Source: Agarivorans sp050870875 (GTDB lineage: Bacteria > Pseudomonadota > Gammaproteobacteria > Enterobacterales > Celerinatantimonadaceae). Taken from it: DNA of 64,000 bases. Below are positions 47,657 to 56,860 of this stretch, piece after piece. The position numbers and the translations under genes were made by a program. Under the pieces are notes generated by a model. That model was not told the DNA's origin, did not search any database, and saw only the letters and a program-made list of their open reading frames with translations. The stretch is from positions 1,612,001 through 1,676,000 of the forward strand of contig NZ_CP194041.2 in NCBI RefSeq assembly GCF_050870875.2. Reading direction: 5' to 3'. Each line of letters opens with the position of its first letter. Within the stretch, counting starts at the first letter, position 1.

Positions 47657-47685
47657 AAAAGCCAATCTTATGATTGGCTTTTTTT
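47657..47685. terminator. terminator between clpX and the Mrp operon end
   Basis: AAAAGCCAATC pairs with GATTGGCTTTT around TTAT, followed by T residues. It lies between convergent genes and probably serves both. Confidence 0.85.
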
Positions 47686-47689
47686 ATGC

Positions 47690-48313
47690 CTAAATTGGTT
47701 GGTGATTAGTTTTTTTTTGCCAAATGAGTAGTAGGTTATGGCTAGGCATTTCAATTTTTTGTCGCAAAGTCATCGCAACGGTACTTGCCCACTGTTGCAG
47801 TTGCTCTAAGTCTCTCAAGCCTCCATAGCCCGCTTGTAGTAATTGGCGATCAAATGCTCGGTTGCTTTCGCTAGAATACTCTGCTGCTTGTTTAAAAGGA
47901 CCATAATGAAAAAAGTGGCCCTGTTCGGGGAGGTATTGCCCGATGGCCAGATACATAGTTTTAACTACACGTTCTGTCATAATATGCGCAGTATTGGCTG
48001 TGTATACCGCATCCACGTCGCAGGGCCAAGAGTCTTCACCAACTTGATAACTTAGTGGCTTGGGTTGTTGAGTGAGTTGCATATGTTGCCGCCAGTAGTT
48101 AATGGCAGCAAGGTTAGGTTGTAGATCCGAGCACTGCCATATCAGGTGAGGACAGGCCGCAGCAAAGTGGGCTGCATGTTGGCCAGTACCAGACCCAATC
48201 TCTAGTATTGAATTATGGTGCTTGAGCCATGGTAATAGTTGCGCCAATATGGCTTGTTTGTTGTTCTCTGCCGCTTGGCTAAAAAAAGTCGCTGGATGTT
48301 GTTTACGGTTCAT
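47690..48313 (-). CDS. DUF938-family SAM-dependent methyltransferase
   Basis: A 207-residue class I methyltransferase-like protein. HNSILEIGSGTGQHAAHFA is the SAM-binding loop, and the pattern DAVYTANTAHIM and FFHYGPFKQAAEYSSESNRAFD is that of DUF938 proteins. No substrate is known for the family. Its start overlaps the end of mrpG by 11 bases, so it is translated as the last gene of the Mrp operon. A functional tie to sodium or pH homeostasis is only suggested by that coupling. Confidence 0.8.
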   Translation of the reverse strand: MNRKQHPATFFSQAAENNKQAILAQLLPWLKHHNSILEIGSGTGQHAAHFAAACPHLIWQCSDLQPNLAAINYWRQHMQLTQQPKPLSYQVGEDSWPCDVDAVYTANTAHIMTERVVKTMYLAIGQYLPEQGHFFHYGPFKQAAEYSSESNRAFDRQLLQAGYGGLRDLEQLQQWASTVAMTLRQKIEMPSHNLLLIWQKKTNHQPI

Positions 48314-48668
48314 TGGGATGCTTATGTAAATAGGCTTGTTTGGCTAAGTTCTGCTTTTGAGTATTGTTTTTCATCGCAACTTTGTAATGCAAACCTGTTT
48401 TCGCGAGCATATGCGCGGCTACGGGGGCGGTGATTAATAAGAACATAGAAATTAACAGTTCTTTAAAACTCGGGTAGCTCTGCTCAATCCAAAAGAATAA
48501 TAACGAAGCGAGTAGAATACAGCCGACACCTAGTGTACTTGCTTTGGTGGGGGCATGTAAGCGAGTAAAAAAATCAGGAAATTTGGCTAAACCAATTGAG
48601 CCGATTAACATAACGATCGCGCCCAATAGCACCAGTAAACTAATAATCATTTCTAGAAATATAGTCAT
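48303..48668 (-). CDS. mrpG: Na+/H+ antiporter subunit G
   Basis: A small membrane subunit (121 residues) of the Mrp-type multisubunit cation/proton antiporter. It has three hydrophobic helices; the block GSIGLAKFPDFFTRLHAPTKASTLG is the subunit G signature. It is separated from mrpF by nine bases. Confidence 0.92.
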   Translation of the reverse strand: MTIFLEMIISLLVLLGAIVMLIGSIGLAKFPDFFTRLHAPTKASTLGVGCILLASLLFFWIEQSYPSFKELLISMFLLITAPVAAHMLAKTGLHYKVAMKNNTQKQNLAKQAYLHKHPNEP

Positions 48669-48677
48669 ATTTATGTC

Positions 48678-48947
48678 CTATTCGATAATATCGCCGCGCA
48701 GCAGATATTTGCAAAATGCTGAAGTACTCACGAAACCGAGGAGTGCGATGAGTAATGCTCCCTCATAATAGCTGGCAGAGCCTTGATATAGGCCGAGTAA
48801 CACAATCAGCGCAATACTATTGATATACATGGTATCCACAGCGATGATCCGATCAGGTGTGGATGGGCCAATAATCAGGCGCCACGCATTGAGTGCTAAG
48901 GCACAGCAAATTAAGCCACTAGCAATTAAGATGGCGTAGGCTAACAT
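48678..48947 (-). CDS. mrpF: Na+/H+ antiporter subunit F
   Basis: An 89-residue membrane subunit with three helices; WRLIIGPSTPDRIIAVDTMYINSIA is the family signature (GP..PDR..A.D). Its ATG overlaps the end of mrpE by seven bases. Confidence 0.92.
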   Translation of the reverse strand: MLAYAILIASGLICCALALNAWRLIIGPSTPDRIIAVDTMYINSIALIVLLGLYQGSASYYEGALLIALLGFVSTSAFCKYLLRGDIIE

Positions 48948-49441
48948 TCAAAAATCTCCTTCAACGGGGCTTCATAACGTTGTTTAATTAATTTAATTAG
49001 CTGCTGCTCGTCTTCCAGATGCAATACGTGTACGTAGAGCCACTGCCTATCCTCGGATAACTCTAGACTCACTGTGCCAGGGGTTAGCGAAACACTGTTT
49101 GCTAAAATAGTGAGTGGTAAAGGTTCACGTAGTGAGAGAGGGATTGCGACAAAAGCAGGCTGCAATTGATGGTTACTTTGAACAATACGTTTTGCAACAT
49201 CATAATTTGAGACGATGATGTCACCAATCAAACGCAGTATATAAAGCAATACTTTAAATGGTTTTTTGGAGACGGGCTCCTTTTCACTTAAAGGCGCAAC
49301 GACCCAAGGAATCACAATCGCGAATACTGCTCCGAGTACCATGTGCCCACGACTAAAATCATGTAAAATTTGCCACACCAGCCATAGCAAAACACTGTGA
49401 TAGGGGGTGGGGAACCAAAGGAATTGATGCTTGTTATTCAT
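48941..49441 (-). CDS. mrpE: Na+/H+ antiporter subunit E
   Basis: A 166-residue subunit with N-terminal membrane helices and a cytoplasmic C-terminal part. VLLYILRLIGDIIVSNYDVAKRI and ANSVSLTPGTVSLELSEDRQWLYVHVL are family blocks. Its start overlaps the mrpD stop by one base. Confidence 0.93.
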   Translation of the reverse strand: MNNKHQFLWFPTPYHSVLLWLVWQILHDFSRGHMVLGAVFAIVIPWVVAPLSEKEPVSKKPFKVLLYILRLIGDIIVSNYDVAKRIVQSNHQLQPAFVAIPLSLREPLPLTILANSVSLTPGTVSLELSEDRQWLYVHVLHLEDEQQLIKLIKQRYEAPLKEIFEC

Positions 49442-50952
49442 TATTTGGCGACCTCATTGAGTTGTTCAAGGCTTAAACCTGCATTGAGTTGCTCGGCAGC
49501 AAGTTTGGTATAATCCGTCACCGCGCTCCCAAAAATGACCATCAAGGGAAGTAGTCCGACTAACAAGGCAATGGCGAGGTATTGTAAAGGGTGGCCTGGT
49601 AAAGCGGTCGAGTTCTCGCCATTGGTTCGCCAAAATAGCGAGGTGCCGGCTCGTGATAAGGCGATTAGCGTAACTAGTCCGGCGATCAACATCAGCGGCC
49701 ATACCCACAGCATTTGGTTTGTGCTACTTGCTGCTTGTAATATCAATGCTTTTCCGACAAACCCAGAGAGCGGCGGCATGCCAATCAGGGCTATGGCTAA
49801 CAGGACAAAGATAAGGCCTAGCTTAGCAGATTGAGGCATTGCGCGAGCGCTCACAAAGCGATCTTCGGCTTTGCCTCGTTGTTGTTGAATCAGTCCTGCT
49901 AGGAGAAACATTGCGGCCCCTGCGAGGGTACTATGAAGTAAGTAGTAAATTCCTGCGGTGCTCGCTTGTACACTGTTTAAGGCGATAGTGACTAATAAAG
50001 TTCCGACAGATAGGATCACCAGGTTACTGCTTAGCACACGTAAGCTTTGGCTGGCTAATACGGCTATCGCTCCAATCGCAATGGTGCTTAAGGCGATCGG
50101 CCATAACCAAGGTAAGGCAATGTTGGCCAATTCGCCGGCTTGATTGCCAAACATCACACCGTGGATACGCCAAATACTGTAGATCCCCACTTTAGTCATA
50201 ATGGCAAATAGTGCTGCCACTGGTGCGCTGGTGTTGGCATAAGCCTTCGGCAACCAAAAGTGCAGCGGTAGCATCGCCGCTTTTAGGCCAAATACAGCTA
50301 ATAGTAACAGTGCGCCTGCTTTAGTTATGAGTAGTTGATTGGCGGATAATTGGGATAGTTTGTCTGCCATATCTGCAAGATTAAGCGTACCTAAGGTGCC
50401 ATATAGGGTGCCTAAAGCAAATAAAAACAAAGACGAGCCAATTAAGTTTAAAAATACATAGTGAATGTTTGCCTGAGTACGCTGTTTGCCACCACCGTGA
50501 ATCATTAGCGAATAGGATGCGATCAATAATATTTCAAAAAACACGAATAAGTTGAAGGCATCTCCGGTGAGAAAAGCACCGTTGATCCCCATCAGCTGAA
50601 ACATGATTAGTGCATGAAAAAAAGCGCCGTTTCTATCTTCACCGGCACTGGCATAAAGTACCACCGCGAGGCCTAACACGGCACTTAGGCTGACTAACAA
50701 TACCGAGAAGGCATCGGCGACTAATACAATCCCAAAGGGGGCAGACCAATCACCTAAGGCATAAACCTGAATGCCTTGGGTTTGTATTTTGCTTAACAAA
50801 CAAATTGCGACTACGACCAGTAACAGGTTTGCAGCGATGGAAATCAAACGTTGTTTAGCTAAGGAGTTATTTAGGCCCGGAAATAGCAATATCACGCCAA
50901 TCGTGAAGGGCAGTAATACCGGGAAAATAACGAGGTGATCAAATAGGCTCAT
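49441..50952 (-). CDS. mrpD: Na+/H+ antiporter subunit D
   Basis: A 503-residue polytopic subunit with about 14 helices, homologous to the proton-pumping NuoM/NuoN subunits of complex I. Conserved membrane charges are seen in FFEILLIASYSLMIHGGG and KAAMLPLHFWLPKAYANTSAPVAALFAIMTKVG. It overlaps mrpC and mrpE by a base each. Confidence 0.95.
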   Translation of the reverse strand: MSLFDHLVIFPVLLPFTIGVILLFPGLNNSLAKQRLISIAANLLLVVVAICLLSKIQTQGIQVYALGDWSAPFGIVLVADAFSVLLVSLSAVLGLAVVLYASAGEDRNGAFFHALIMFQLMGINGAFLTGDAFNLFVFFEILLIASYSLMIHGGGKQRTQANIHYVFLNLIGSSLFLFALGTLYGTLGTLNLADMADKLSQLSANQLLITKAGALLLLAVFGLKAAMLPLHFWLPKAYANTSAPVAALFAIMTKVGIYSIWRIHGVMFGNQAGELANIALPWLWPIALSTIAIGAIAVLASQSLRVLSSNLVILSVGTLLVTIALNSVQASTAGIYYLLHSTLAGAAMFLLAGLIQQQRGKAEDRFVSARAMPQSAKLGLIFVLLAIALIGMPPLSGFVGKALILQAASSTNQMLWVWPLMLIAGLVTLIALSRAGTSLFWRTNGENSTALPGHPLQYLAIALLVGLLPLMVIFGSAVTDYTKLAAEQLNAGLSLEQLNEVAK

Positions 50953-51305
50953 TACGCTTTTTCCTCTGGGGCGAGTGGATCTACAGGTTCGGTTCCATCG
51001 ACATGGTCATTGCCTAAATCGGCGCGTCCCCGCATGGCTAAAATGACCGCAAATGCGGTCATCGCAAAACCGATCACAATTGCGGTTAAGACCAAGGCTT
51101 GTGGCAGTGGGTCAGCATAGTGAGTGCTCCCATTTAATACTGCTGGTGCGCCAATGGTTAAGCCGCCGCTGGCGAAGAGGAATAGGTTGACGGCGTAAGA
51201 GAGCAGGGTTAAGCCAATTACCAGAGTGAATGTGTGGCCGCGTAACATTAAGAAGATACCACAAGCGCTAATAAAGCCGACACAAACGGCATAGATAGTT
51301 TCCAT
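50952..51305 (-). CDS. mrpC: Na+/H+ antiporter subunit C
   Basis: A 117-residue, three-helix subunit homologous to NuoK. GLTLLSYAVNLFLFASGG and DPLPQALVLTAIVIGFAMTAF are the signature segments. It overlaps both neighbours by one base. Confidence 0.94.
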   Translation of the reverse strand: METIYAVCVGFISACGIFLMLRGHTFTLVIGLTLLSYAVNLFLFASGGLTIGAPAVLNGSTHYADPLPQALVLTAIVIGFAMTAFAVILAMRGRADLGNDHVDGTEPVDPLAPEEKA

Positions 51306-54100
51306 TATCGTTCTCCTACCGTAAGTCGTTCTTTGGTGGTGTGTTTGCCAAGGTTAGCCAAAATCATCAGTGTGGCACCAATCACGGTGAGATAAACACC
51401 GAGGTCAAAAATCATCGCGCTGGTAAGTTCAAATTTGCCTATCCAAGGTAATGATACATAGTCAAACCAAGAGGTTAAGAAAGGGCGACCAAATAACCAG
51501 CTACCAAAGCCAGTGAGAGCGGCGATACTTAAACCGGCAGCAATCAGGAGATGGTAGTTTAAACTGACCCGTTTACTGATCCAATTTACACCGTGTGCAA
51601 GATATTGCTGAATGAGGGCTATTGAAGTAATTAAACCTGCGATGAACCCACCACCGGGTAGGTTGTGTCCACGCATAAAAATATAAGCGGAAATCAGTAA
51701 AAACAGCGGTAGCAAACTTTGTGATACCACCGAGAGCAGCAGCGGGTAGCGGTCGCTGGCCCAAGCACGACCTTGGTAGTCTTTGCTACGCATCGAGAGT
51801 CGCATTCGCGCGATGAGTTTATAGATCCCTAAGGCCGCAATGCCTAATACGGTAATTTCACCGAAGGTATCAAAGCCGCGGAAATCGACCAAAATAACGT
51901 TCACCACGTTGGTTCCGCCTCCTCCTATTTTTGCATTATCAAGGAAGAATTGAGAGATGCTATCCAGAGGGTGGGTCATTAGAGCAAAGCAAATACTACC
52001 AATCACACAACCGAGTAATGAGGCCAGTATTAGGTCGCGAACAAAGTGACTCGGACGGTTTTTGCTGGTAGGGGTTTGTTGTGGGAAAAAATATAAACCT
52101 AGCAGAAGTAAAATAACGGTGACGATCTCTACCGACAATTGAGTGAGGGCTAAGTCGGGAGCGGAGAAATAAGCGAAGGTAATTGACACCACCAAACCGA
52201 CCAAAGACAACATTAATAGGGCAATTAAGCGTAAGTGACTCCATATCACCGTGGCCAAAGAGCCAGCTATTAATAGCACGGCGGCAATAATGAATGAGCC
52301 ATTTAGCGGGTATTCAGCTTGTCCACCGCGAGTGGTCTCTAATTCAAGCAGCGGTGGGCCGATGAGTAACAGGGCAAAAAAGCATAAACAAAAAGCATAC
52401 CGTTGTAACGAACCGGACTCCAATACTCGGTTAAGCCGTTGTGCCCAATGAACGCAAGACTGAATCATGCCTTCAAATACGGCTTTAGCATCGATTTCTG
52501 GAAATAGTCCGTCAAAGCGAAACAAAGGCTTGCGGTTCAGATAAATCGATACGCCGCCAACAATTGCTAAGCCACTCATCAATAATGGCAGGTTGAAGCC
52601 ATGCCAAATCGCTAAGCTAAACGTAGGCAGCGGATGCTGCAAGACTGCAAACGAGGCACTGTTGAGTAGTTTTTCGATGGTGTAACCGGGGAAAATCCCA
52701 ACTAATAGGCATAGCGCCACTAATACTTCTACTGGCACTCGCATATAGCGTGGCGGTTCGTGAGGTGTTTTACTTAACCCTTTCGGCTCACCATTAAAAA
52801 ATACGTCATGAATGAAGCGTAATGAATAGGCGACAGCGAAGGCTCCGCCAATTGTCGCAAGCACCGGAATTAACCAAGAAAGCGAGCCCAAAATACTTTG
52901 ATCGAGGGTCTCGGTAAAAAACATTTCTTTGGATAAAAAACCGTTGAGTAAAGGTACTCCAGCCATTGAAGCTGATGCAACCATCGCTAGGGTGGCGGTA
53001 ATCGGCATATATTTCCATAAGCCATTGAGTTTTCGCATGTCTCGGGAGCCGGATTCATGGTCAATAATGCCGGCGGCCATAAACAACGACGCTTTAAAAA
53101 TAGCATGGTTGATAATATGAAATACAGCTGCAATTGCCGCCAGTTCAGTGTTGAGTCCCAGCAATAATACAATCAAACCGAGGTGGCTAATGGTCGAGTA
53201 GGCGAGTAAACCTTTTAAATCGTGTTTAAATAATGCGGTATATGCCCCCAGTAACAGGGTGAATAGCCCCGTTAGTGATACCACTGCAAACCATACTTCG
53301 GTGCCAGCTAACACCGGATAAAAACGTGCTAATAAGAAGATACCAGCTTTAACCATGGTTGCTGAATGCAAATAAGCACTCACAGGTGTTGGCGCGGCCA
53401 TGGCGTGAGGTAACCAAAAATGAAAGGGGAATTGTGCCGACTTGGTAAATGCACCGAGTAAAAATAACAGTAAAATGGTTAGGTAATAAGGGTGTTGTTG
53501 TACTAGTTCGGCGCTGTTTAAAACCACTTCTAGCTCGTAGCTACCTACGACTTGGCCAAGTAAGATAATGCCTGCTAATAGGGCTAATCCGCCCGCGCCA
53601 GTCACGGTCAACGCCATACGAGCGCCTTTTCGAGCATCACTATTATGCGACCAAAAACCAATCAGTAGGAATGAACTAATGCTGGTTAGCTCCCAAAAAA
53701 ACCATAGCTGCAGCATATTATTGGACATCACAATACCGAGCATGGCGCTCATGAACATGATCAAATAGCTATAAAAGCGGCCAATGCTATCTTTTTCTGA
53801 CAAGTAATAACGTGCGTATAGGATGACCAATAAGCCAATCCCCAGAATCAATAGGCTAAATAACACCGCGAGGCCGTCTAGACGAAAGGACAGTGACAAA
53901 CCAAGCTGAGGGATCCAAGCAATGCTCTGGGTGAATAAATGTTCCGCGTATACTGCGGGTAAATCGAGTAAAATCAGGGTTAAGGCTAAAGCGGGTAATA
54001 GCGCGGTGGCAAGTGCACAAGCACTTCGGTTAAGTCTTGCGCTGAGTAGGGGAACAAAAATTCCCAAGATGGGCAAAAACGGTACCCAGAAATAGTGCAT
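51305..54100 (-). CDS. mrpA: Na+/H+ antiporter subunit A fused to subunit B
   Basis: The first and largest gene, 931 residues. The first 500 or so are NuoL-like, with WELTSISSFLLIGFW, KSAQFPFHFWLPHAMAAPTPVSAYLHSATMVKAG and the long-helix region behind them. The C-terminal 200 residues (MFYFSAPDLALTQL-type sequence, FRGFDTFGEITVL and HNLPGGGFIAGL) correspond to the MrpB part, so A and B are fused and the operon is of the six-gene type. The complex exports Na+ in exchange for protons at the inner membrane, supporting salt and alkali tolerance. Confidence 0.95.
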   Translation of the reverse strand: MHYFWVPFLPILGIFVPLLSARLNRSACALATALLPALALTLILLDLPAVYAEHLFTQSIAWIPQLGLSLSFRLDGLAVLFSLLILGIGLLVILYARYYLSEKDSIGRFYSYLIMFMSAMLGIVMSNNMLQLWFFWELTSISSFLLIGFWSHNSDARKGARMALTVTGAGGLALLAGIILLGQVVGSYELEVVLNSAELVQQHPYYLTILLLFLLGAFTKSAQFPFHFWLPHAMAAPTPVSAYLHSATMVKAGIFLLARFYPVLAGTEVWFAVVSLTGLFTLLLGAYTALFKHDLKGLLAYSTISHLGLIVLLLGLNTELAAIAAVFHIINHAIFKASLFMAAGIIDHESGSRDMRKLNGLWKYMPITATLAMVASASMAGVPLLNGFLSKEMFFTETLDQSILGSLSWLIPVLATIGGAFAVAYSLRFIHDVFFNGEPKGLSKTPHEPPRYMRVPVEVLVALCLLVGIFPGYTIEKLLNSASFAVLQHPLPTFSLAIWHGFNLPLLMSGLAIVGGVSIYLNRKPLFRFDGLFPEIDAKAVFEGMIQSCVHWAQRLNRVLESGSLQRYAFCLCFFALLLIGPPLLELETTRGGQAEYPLNGSFIIAAVLLIAGSLATVIWSHLRLIALLMLSLVGLVVSITFAYFSAPDLALTQLSVEIVTVILLLLGLYFFPQQTPTSKNRPSHFVRDLILASLLGCVIGSICFALMTHPLDSISQFFLDNAKIGGGGTNVVNVILVDFRGFDTFGEITVLGIAALGIYKLIARMRLSMRSKDYQGRAWASDRYPLLLSVVSQSLLPLFLLISAYIFMRGHNLPGGGFIAGLITSIALIQQYLAHGVNWISKRVSLNYHLLIAAGLSIAALTGFGSWLFGRPFLTSWFDYVSLPWIGKFELTSAMIFDLGVYLTVIGATLMILANLGKHTTKERLTVGER

Positions 54101-54300
54101 TAGCTGGTGGCTCCATTGGCTAGGTGTTAGATATTTATGACAAAATCATAGACACTATTGATTAGAATATCCACGCTTAGTTGCGTGGGGGGCAGATATA
54201 CTCAAGGGTTTTAGTGAAAGTTGATGTTTTAATCATCACTCGGTCATGAGTCATATGAAAAAAGACGAAACCAGTGACAGGCATAGCGTAGGGAGGGGGA

Positions 54301-54714
54301 GTGAAGCAACATTTCCATCGCATATGGTACATCAGTATTGTTATTGTCAGCGGTTTGATTTTGTCTGTCAGAGCATCTGAATTGAAAGCTTGGGACTATC
54401 AACGTGCGCGTATCGAAGGCTTATTTGAGGCAATGGATCGAACCCATTTAGTGTTCATTCGTAATGGTACGGTGCATGACTCGCAACAAGCTGTCGCTCA
54501 TTTAAGAATGAAACTAGATCGTGCTCAAAACAGTTGGTTTGCTCCAAATAAAGAGCAATGGACCGCGGAAATGTTTATCGACAAATTGGCTAGCAGGTCT
54601 TCATTCAGTGGTCAGCCCTATTTGATTCGATTTGTCGACGGGCAACAAGTGGAGGCTGGCATTTGGCTATATCAACAACTTGCGATTTATGACGATCACA
54701 ACAAAAGTAATTAA
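54301..54714 (+). CDS. DUF5329-like exported protein
   Basis: A 137-residue protein with an N-terminal signal or anchor segment (WYISIVIVSGLILSVRA). The rest resembles DUF5329: VFIRNGTVHDSQQAVAHLRMKLDR, then MFIDKLASRSSFSGQPYLIRF. The start is a GTG at 54301 behind a strong AGGGAGGGGG. The function of the family is unknown. It is divergent from mrpA. Confidence 0.75.
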   Translation: MKQHFHRIWYISIVIVSGLILSVRASELKAWDYQRARIEGLFEAMDRTHLVFIRNGTVHDSQQAVAHLRMKLDRAQNSWFAPNKEQWTAEMFIDKLASRSSFSGQPYLIRFVDGQQVEAGIWLYQQLAIYDDHNKSN

Positions 54715-54726
54715 ATTCAAGTTCTT

Positions 54727-54765
54727 ACATGTAGTCGCTCAGACCAGGTCTGAGCGACTACATGT
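54727..54765. repeat. perfect 39-base palindrome
   Basis: ACATGTAGTCGCTCAGACC and its exact reverse complement flank one A at 54746. It starts 13 bases past the preceding stop, so it may act as a terminator, though only TATCTCTCC follows instead of a T-tract. Confidence 0.85.
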
Positions 54766-54863
54766 TATCTCTCCTTTGACGCAGCGAATTCAAAATGGCT
54801 ACTGCATTGCTACATATTTGTTGTAGCACTGCTGCACTCTCATACACAATATCGACTGTGGTT

Positions 54864-55016
54864 ATACCAATCTAACTCATTAACTGTTCATTCTTGTTGG
54901 CCTAAATCATCGCTAACTGCGTGTTGTATCTTGTCACTAGAACCTCTCGCTATTGCAGGTTATCGGCAGATTTATTCTGCGCCATAAGTTGATCGTATAA
55001 TTAATTAGATTGGTAT
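54864..55016. mobile_element. MITE-like element, 153 bases
   Basis: Ends in inverted repeats: ATACCAATCTAACTCATTAA on the left and TTAATTAGATTGGTAT on the right, the outer 12 bases matching perfectly. No coding capacity. Short elements with ATACCAATC ends occur in marine gammaproteobacteria to my recollection; copy number here cannot be judged from one window. Confidence 0.6.
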
Positions 55017-55217
55017 TCGTTCGCATTCACCTGGGATGCTTTAATGAGTCGGTACGATTTGCGAACGTTCAATGTCATCAGTCTTTCATTTGAAAGTTTT
55101 CTATTCTTTTCATCTGGTTATATTATGTTGAGTTCATTAATAACTATTTGCTCAGTGCTTAACTTAGATCCAAACTTTGTTTAAATCTCAAAATATTTTC
55201 TTAAAGCAAGGCGTGCC

Positions 55218-56048
55218 ATGCAGATTGCTCATTTATTAAAACTTTATCTGTTTTTCGGTTTGATGTTTGGCACCCTTGTCTCTCCCACATCGGCGAGTCA
55301 GGATTTCTCTTCTTGCTCTCAGTTGGTGGTCACTGGAAATGCCGAATATCCCCCGATCTTATGGCGATCTCATGATCGAAAATTGCATGGCATCGCTATC
55401 GAGCTATTAGAGTTGGCGCTAATTGATACCGGGATCAAAGTTGTCGCTCGTGATCGAGGTGTATGGGGGCGAGCATTGAAAGAAGCTGAACATGGTAGTG
55501 TCGATATGATTGCGGGAGCTTTTAAAACCAATGCGCGTGTAAAATATTTGGATTACATTGAACCCCAATTTACCGATGTATTAAGTATGGTGTGGGTGAA
55601 GAAAGGTCACGATTTTCCTTTTCATCGTTGGCAAGATTTATTGGGTAAGCGTGGTGGTACCTTAGCTAATAATAGCTTTGGTCAAGCTTTCGACCAATAT
55701 GCAAAATCTCATCTAAGCCTTTATGCTAGCGGCAGCGCAGAGCGTTCCTTTGAGATGTTAATGGCTGAACGGTTTGATTATTTCTTGTACGAGTTATACC
55801 AAGGTTTAGCCCTGTTGGAGTTGGCTGGGTTAAAGCAACAGGTGAGCGCGTTGCCAAGCCCGATCTCGGTAGAACCTCTGTATTTTGCTTTTTCTAAAAA
55901 ATCCGCATGCAATACTCCGCGTTTAAAGCTACATTTGCAGCAGCATCTGAGTCAGCTGAGTGAGTTTAAGGTCTTCGAACGTTTGTTTGATAAACATCTG
56001 CAATTGTGGCTCTCAGAACAATCGCAAAACAAACTGGCACTTTATTGA
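55218..56048 (+). CDS. periplasmic substrate-binding protein, family 3 type
   Basis: A 276-residue protein with a signal peptide (ending near SPTSA) and a family 3 solute-binding fold. LVVTGNAEYPPILWRSHDRKLHGIAIEL-type sequence forms lobe one and MIAGAFKTNARVKYLDYIEP the transition to lobe two. Two cysteines (near C34 and C253) could form a disulfide. No permease or ATPase gene is nearby. The ligand is unknown. It resembles the protein at 38105-38833 in type but not closely in sequence. Confidence 0.82.
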   Translation: MQIAHLLKLYLFFGLMFGTLVSPTSASQDFSSCSQLVVTGNAEYPPILWRSHDRKLHGIAIELLELALIDTGIKVVARDRGVWGRALKEAEHGSVDMIAGAFKTNARVKYLDYIEPQFTDVLSMVWVKKGHDFPFHRWQDLLGKRGGTLANNSFGQAFDQYAKSHLSLYASGSAERSFEMLMAERFDYFLYELYQGLALLELAGLKQQVSALPSPISVEPLYFAFSKKSACNTPRLKLHLQQHLSQLSEFKVFERLFDKHLQLWLSEQSQNKLALY

Positions 56049-56109
56049 GCTTAAGCTCTGTTACCTTATGCTTACAGAGGGCTGTATGCATAAGGCTATT
56101 CTTGCGCCG

Positions 56110-56460
56110 TTATTTCTCACTCAGCGCAGCTTGCGAAAACACGATCCCAGACCAACCATTGGTCATAAATTGACGAATGTTTTGGTGATCGTTGCCATCG
56201 GGTGTATTCAGTACATCTTGATAGTACTCACCAAAAAGTGCCAAGCTTTGTTGCTCATCTAAACCTTGCTGTTTGGCAAAGGCAAAAATCTTACATGAAC
56301 CAGAGTTTTCCCCGGCCGCATTATGTTGTTGACCATTGCTAAAAGCGCTTGGCGTAAAATCGTAAAGCGTGTCTATCAGCGTCATGCTGTCTGCAAAACG
56401 AATACTGTGTGGTGCTTGCGTGAGTTTGCTTATAAATTGGCCGAGTACTGGCTTCGTCAT
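56110..56460 (-). CDS. HopJ-type protein
   Basis: A 116-residue protein with the pattern of the HopJ family: YDFTPSAFSNGQQHNAAGENSGSCKIFAFAKQQGLDEQQSLALFGEYYQDVL, then GNDHQNIRQFM and GWSGIVF. The family is named after a Pseudomonas type III effector candidate but is widespread in free-living bacteria without type III secretion. No secretion genes are near here, so an ordinary cytoplasmic role is more likely. Function unknown. Confidence 0.85.
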   Translation of the reverse strand: MTKPVLGQFISKLTQAPHSIRFADSMTLIDTLYDFTPSAFSNGQQHNAAGENSGSCKIFAFAKQQGLDEQQSLALFGEYYQDVLNTPDGNDHQNIRQFMTNGWSGIVFSQAALSEK

Positions 56461-56860
56461 CTGTTATAACTTCCTATGATTGCTTGATTTAGGCTTTAGA
56501 GGGTCAAATGGTATTCACCTTAGAGGCTATCGTCACTAGGGTCAATGGGAAGACGTATTATGGATTACTGTCCTCTAAAATGTTTTTTTGCGCCCTGTTT
56601 AAAGGGGCGACAGTGTAATGTAGTTTTTTACTTAAGAGCGCGATGACAGCTTTGAAAGTTGTCACCAAAGATTGATTTAAGCTAAAAGTAACAGCGAAAA
56701 TGCACGTCTTCGCGCGTCGCTAACGCCTTCGTTACCACTTCAAGCTATTTTCCTTTGTTTCCAAGAATTTGCTATGCAACGAGTATCCAACACAAGCTCC
56801 ATTGAGCCCGGGCTGACTCGATAACGAGTGAATGGTTCGCCGTGTTAGGACATTTTATGA

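Larger units (their letters stand above)
54715..55217. other. intergenic region with palindrome and MITE-like element
   Basis: About 500 bases with no supported gene. It contains a perfect 39-base palindrome and a 153-base element with inverted ends, listed separately. The right-hand 200 bases are AT-rich and presumably hold the promoter of the next gene. Confidence 0.5.

Noticed and set aside
54632..54826. A 64-codon frame overlapping the end of the DUF5329-like gene.
   Set aside because: It runs through the perfect palindrome, has no resemblance to known proteins and overlaps a better gene in another frame.
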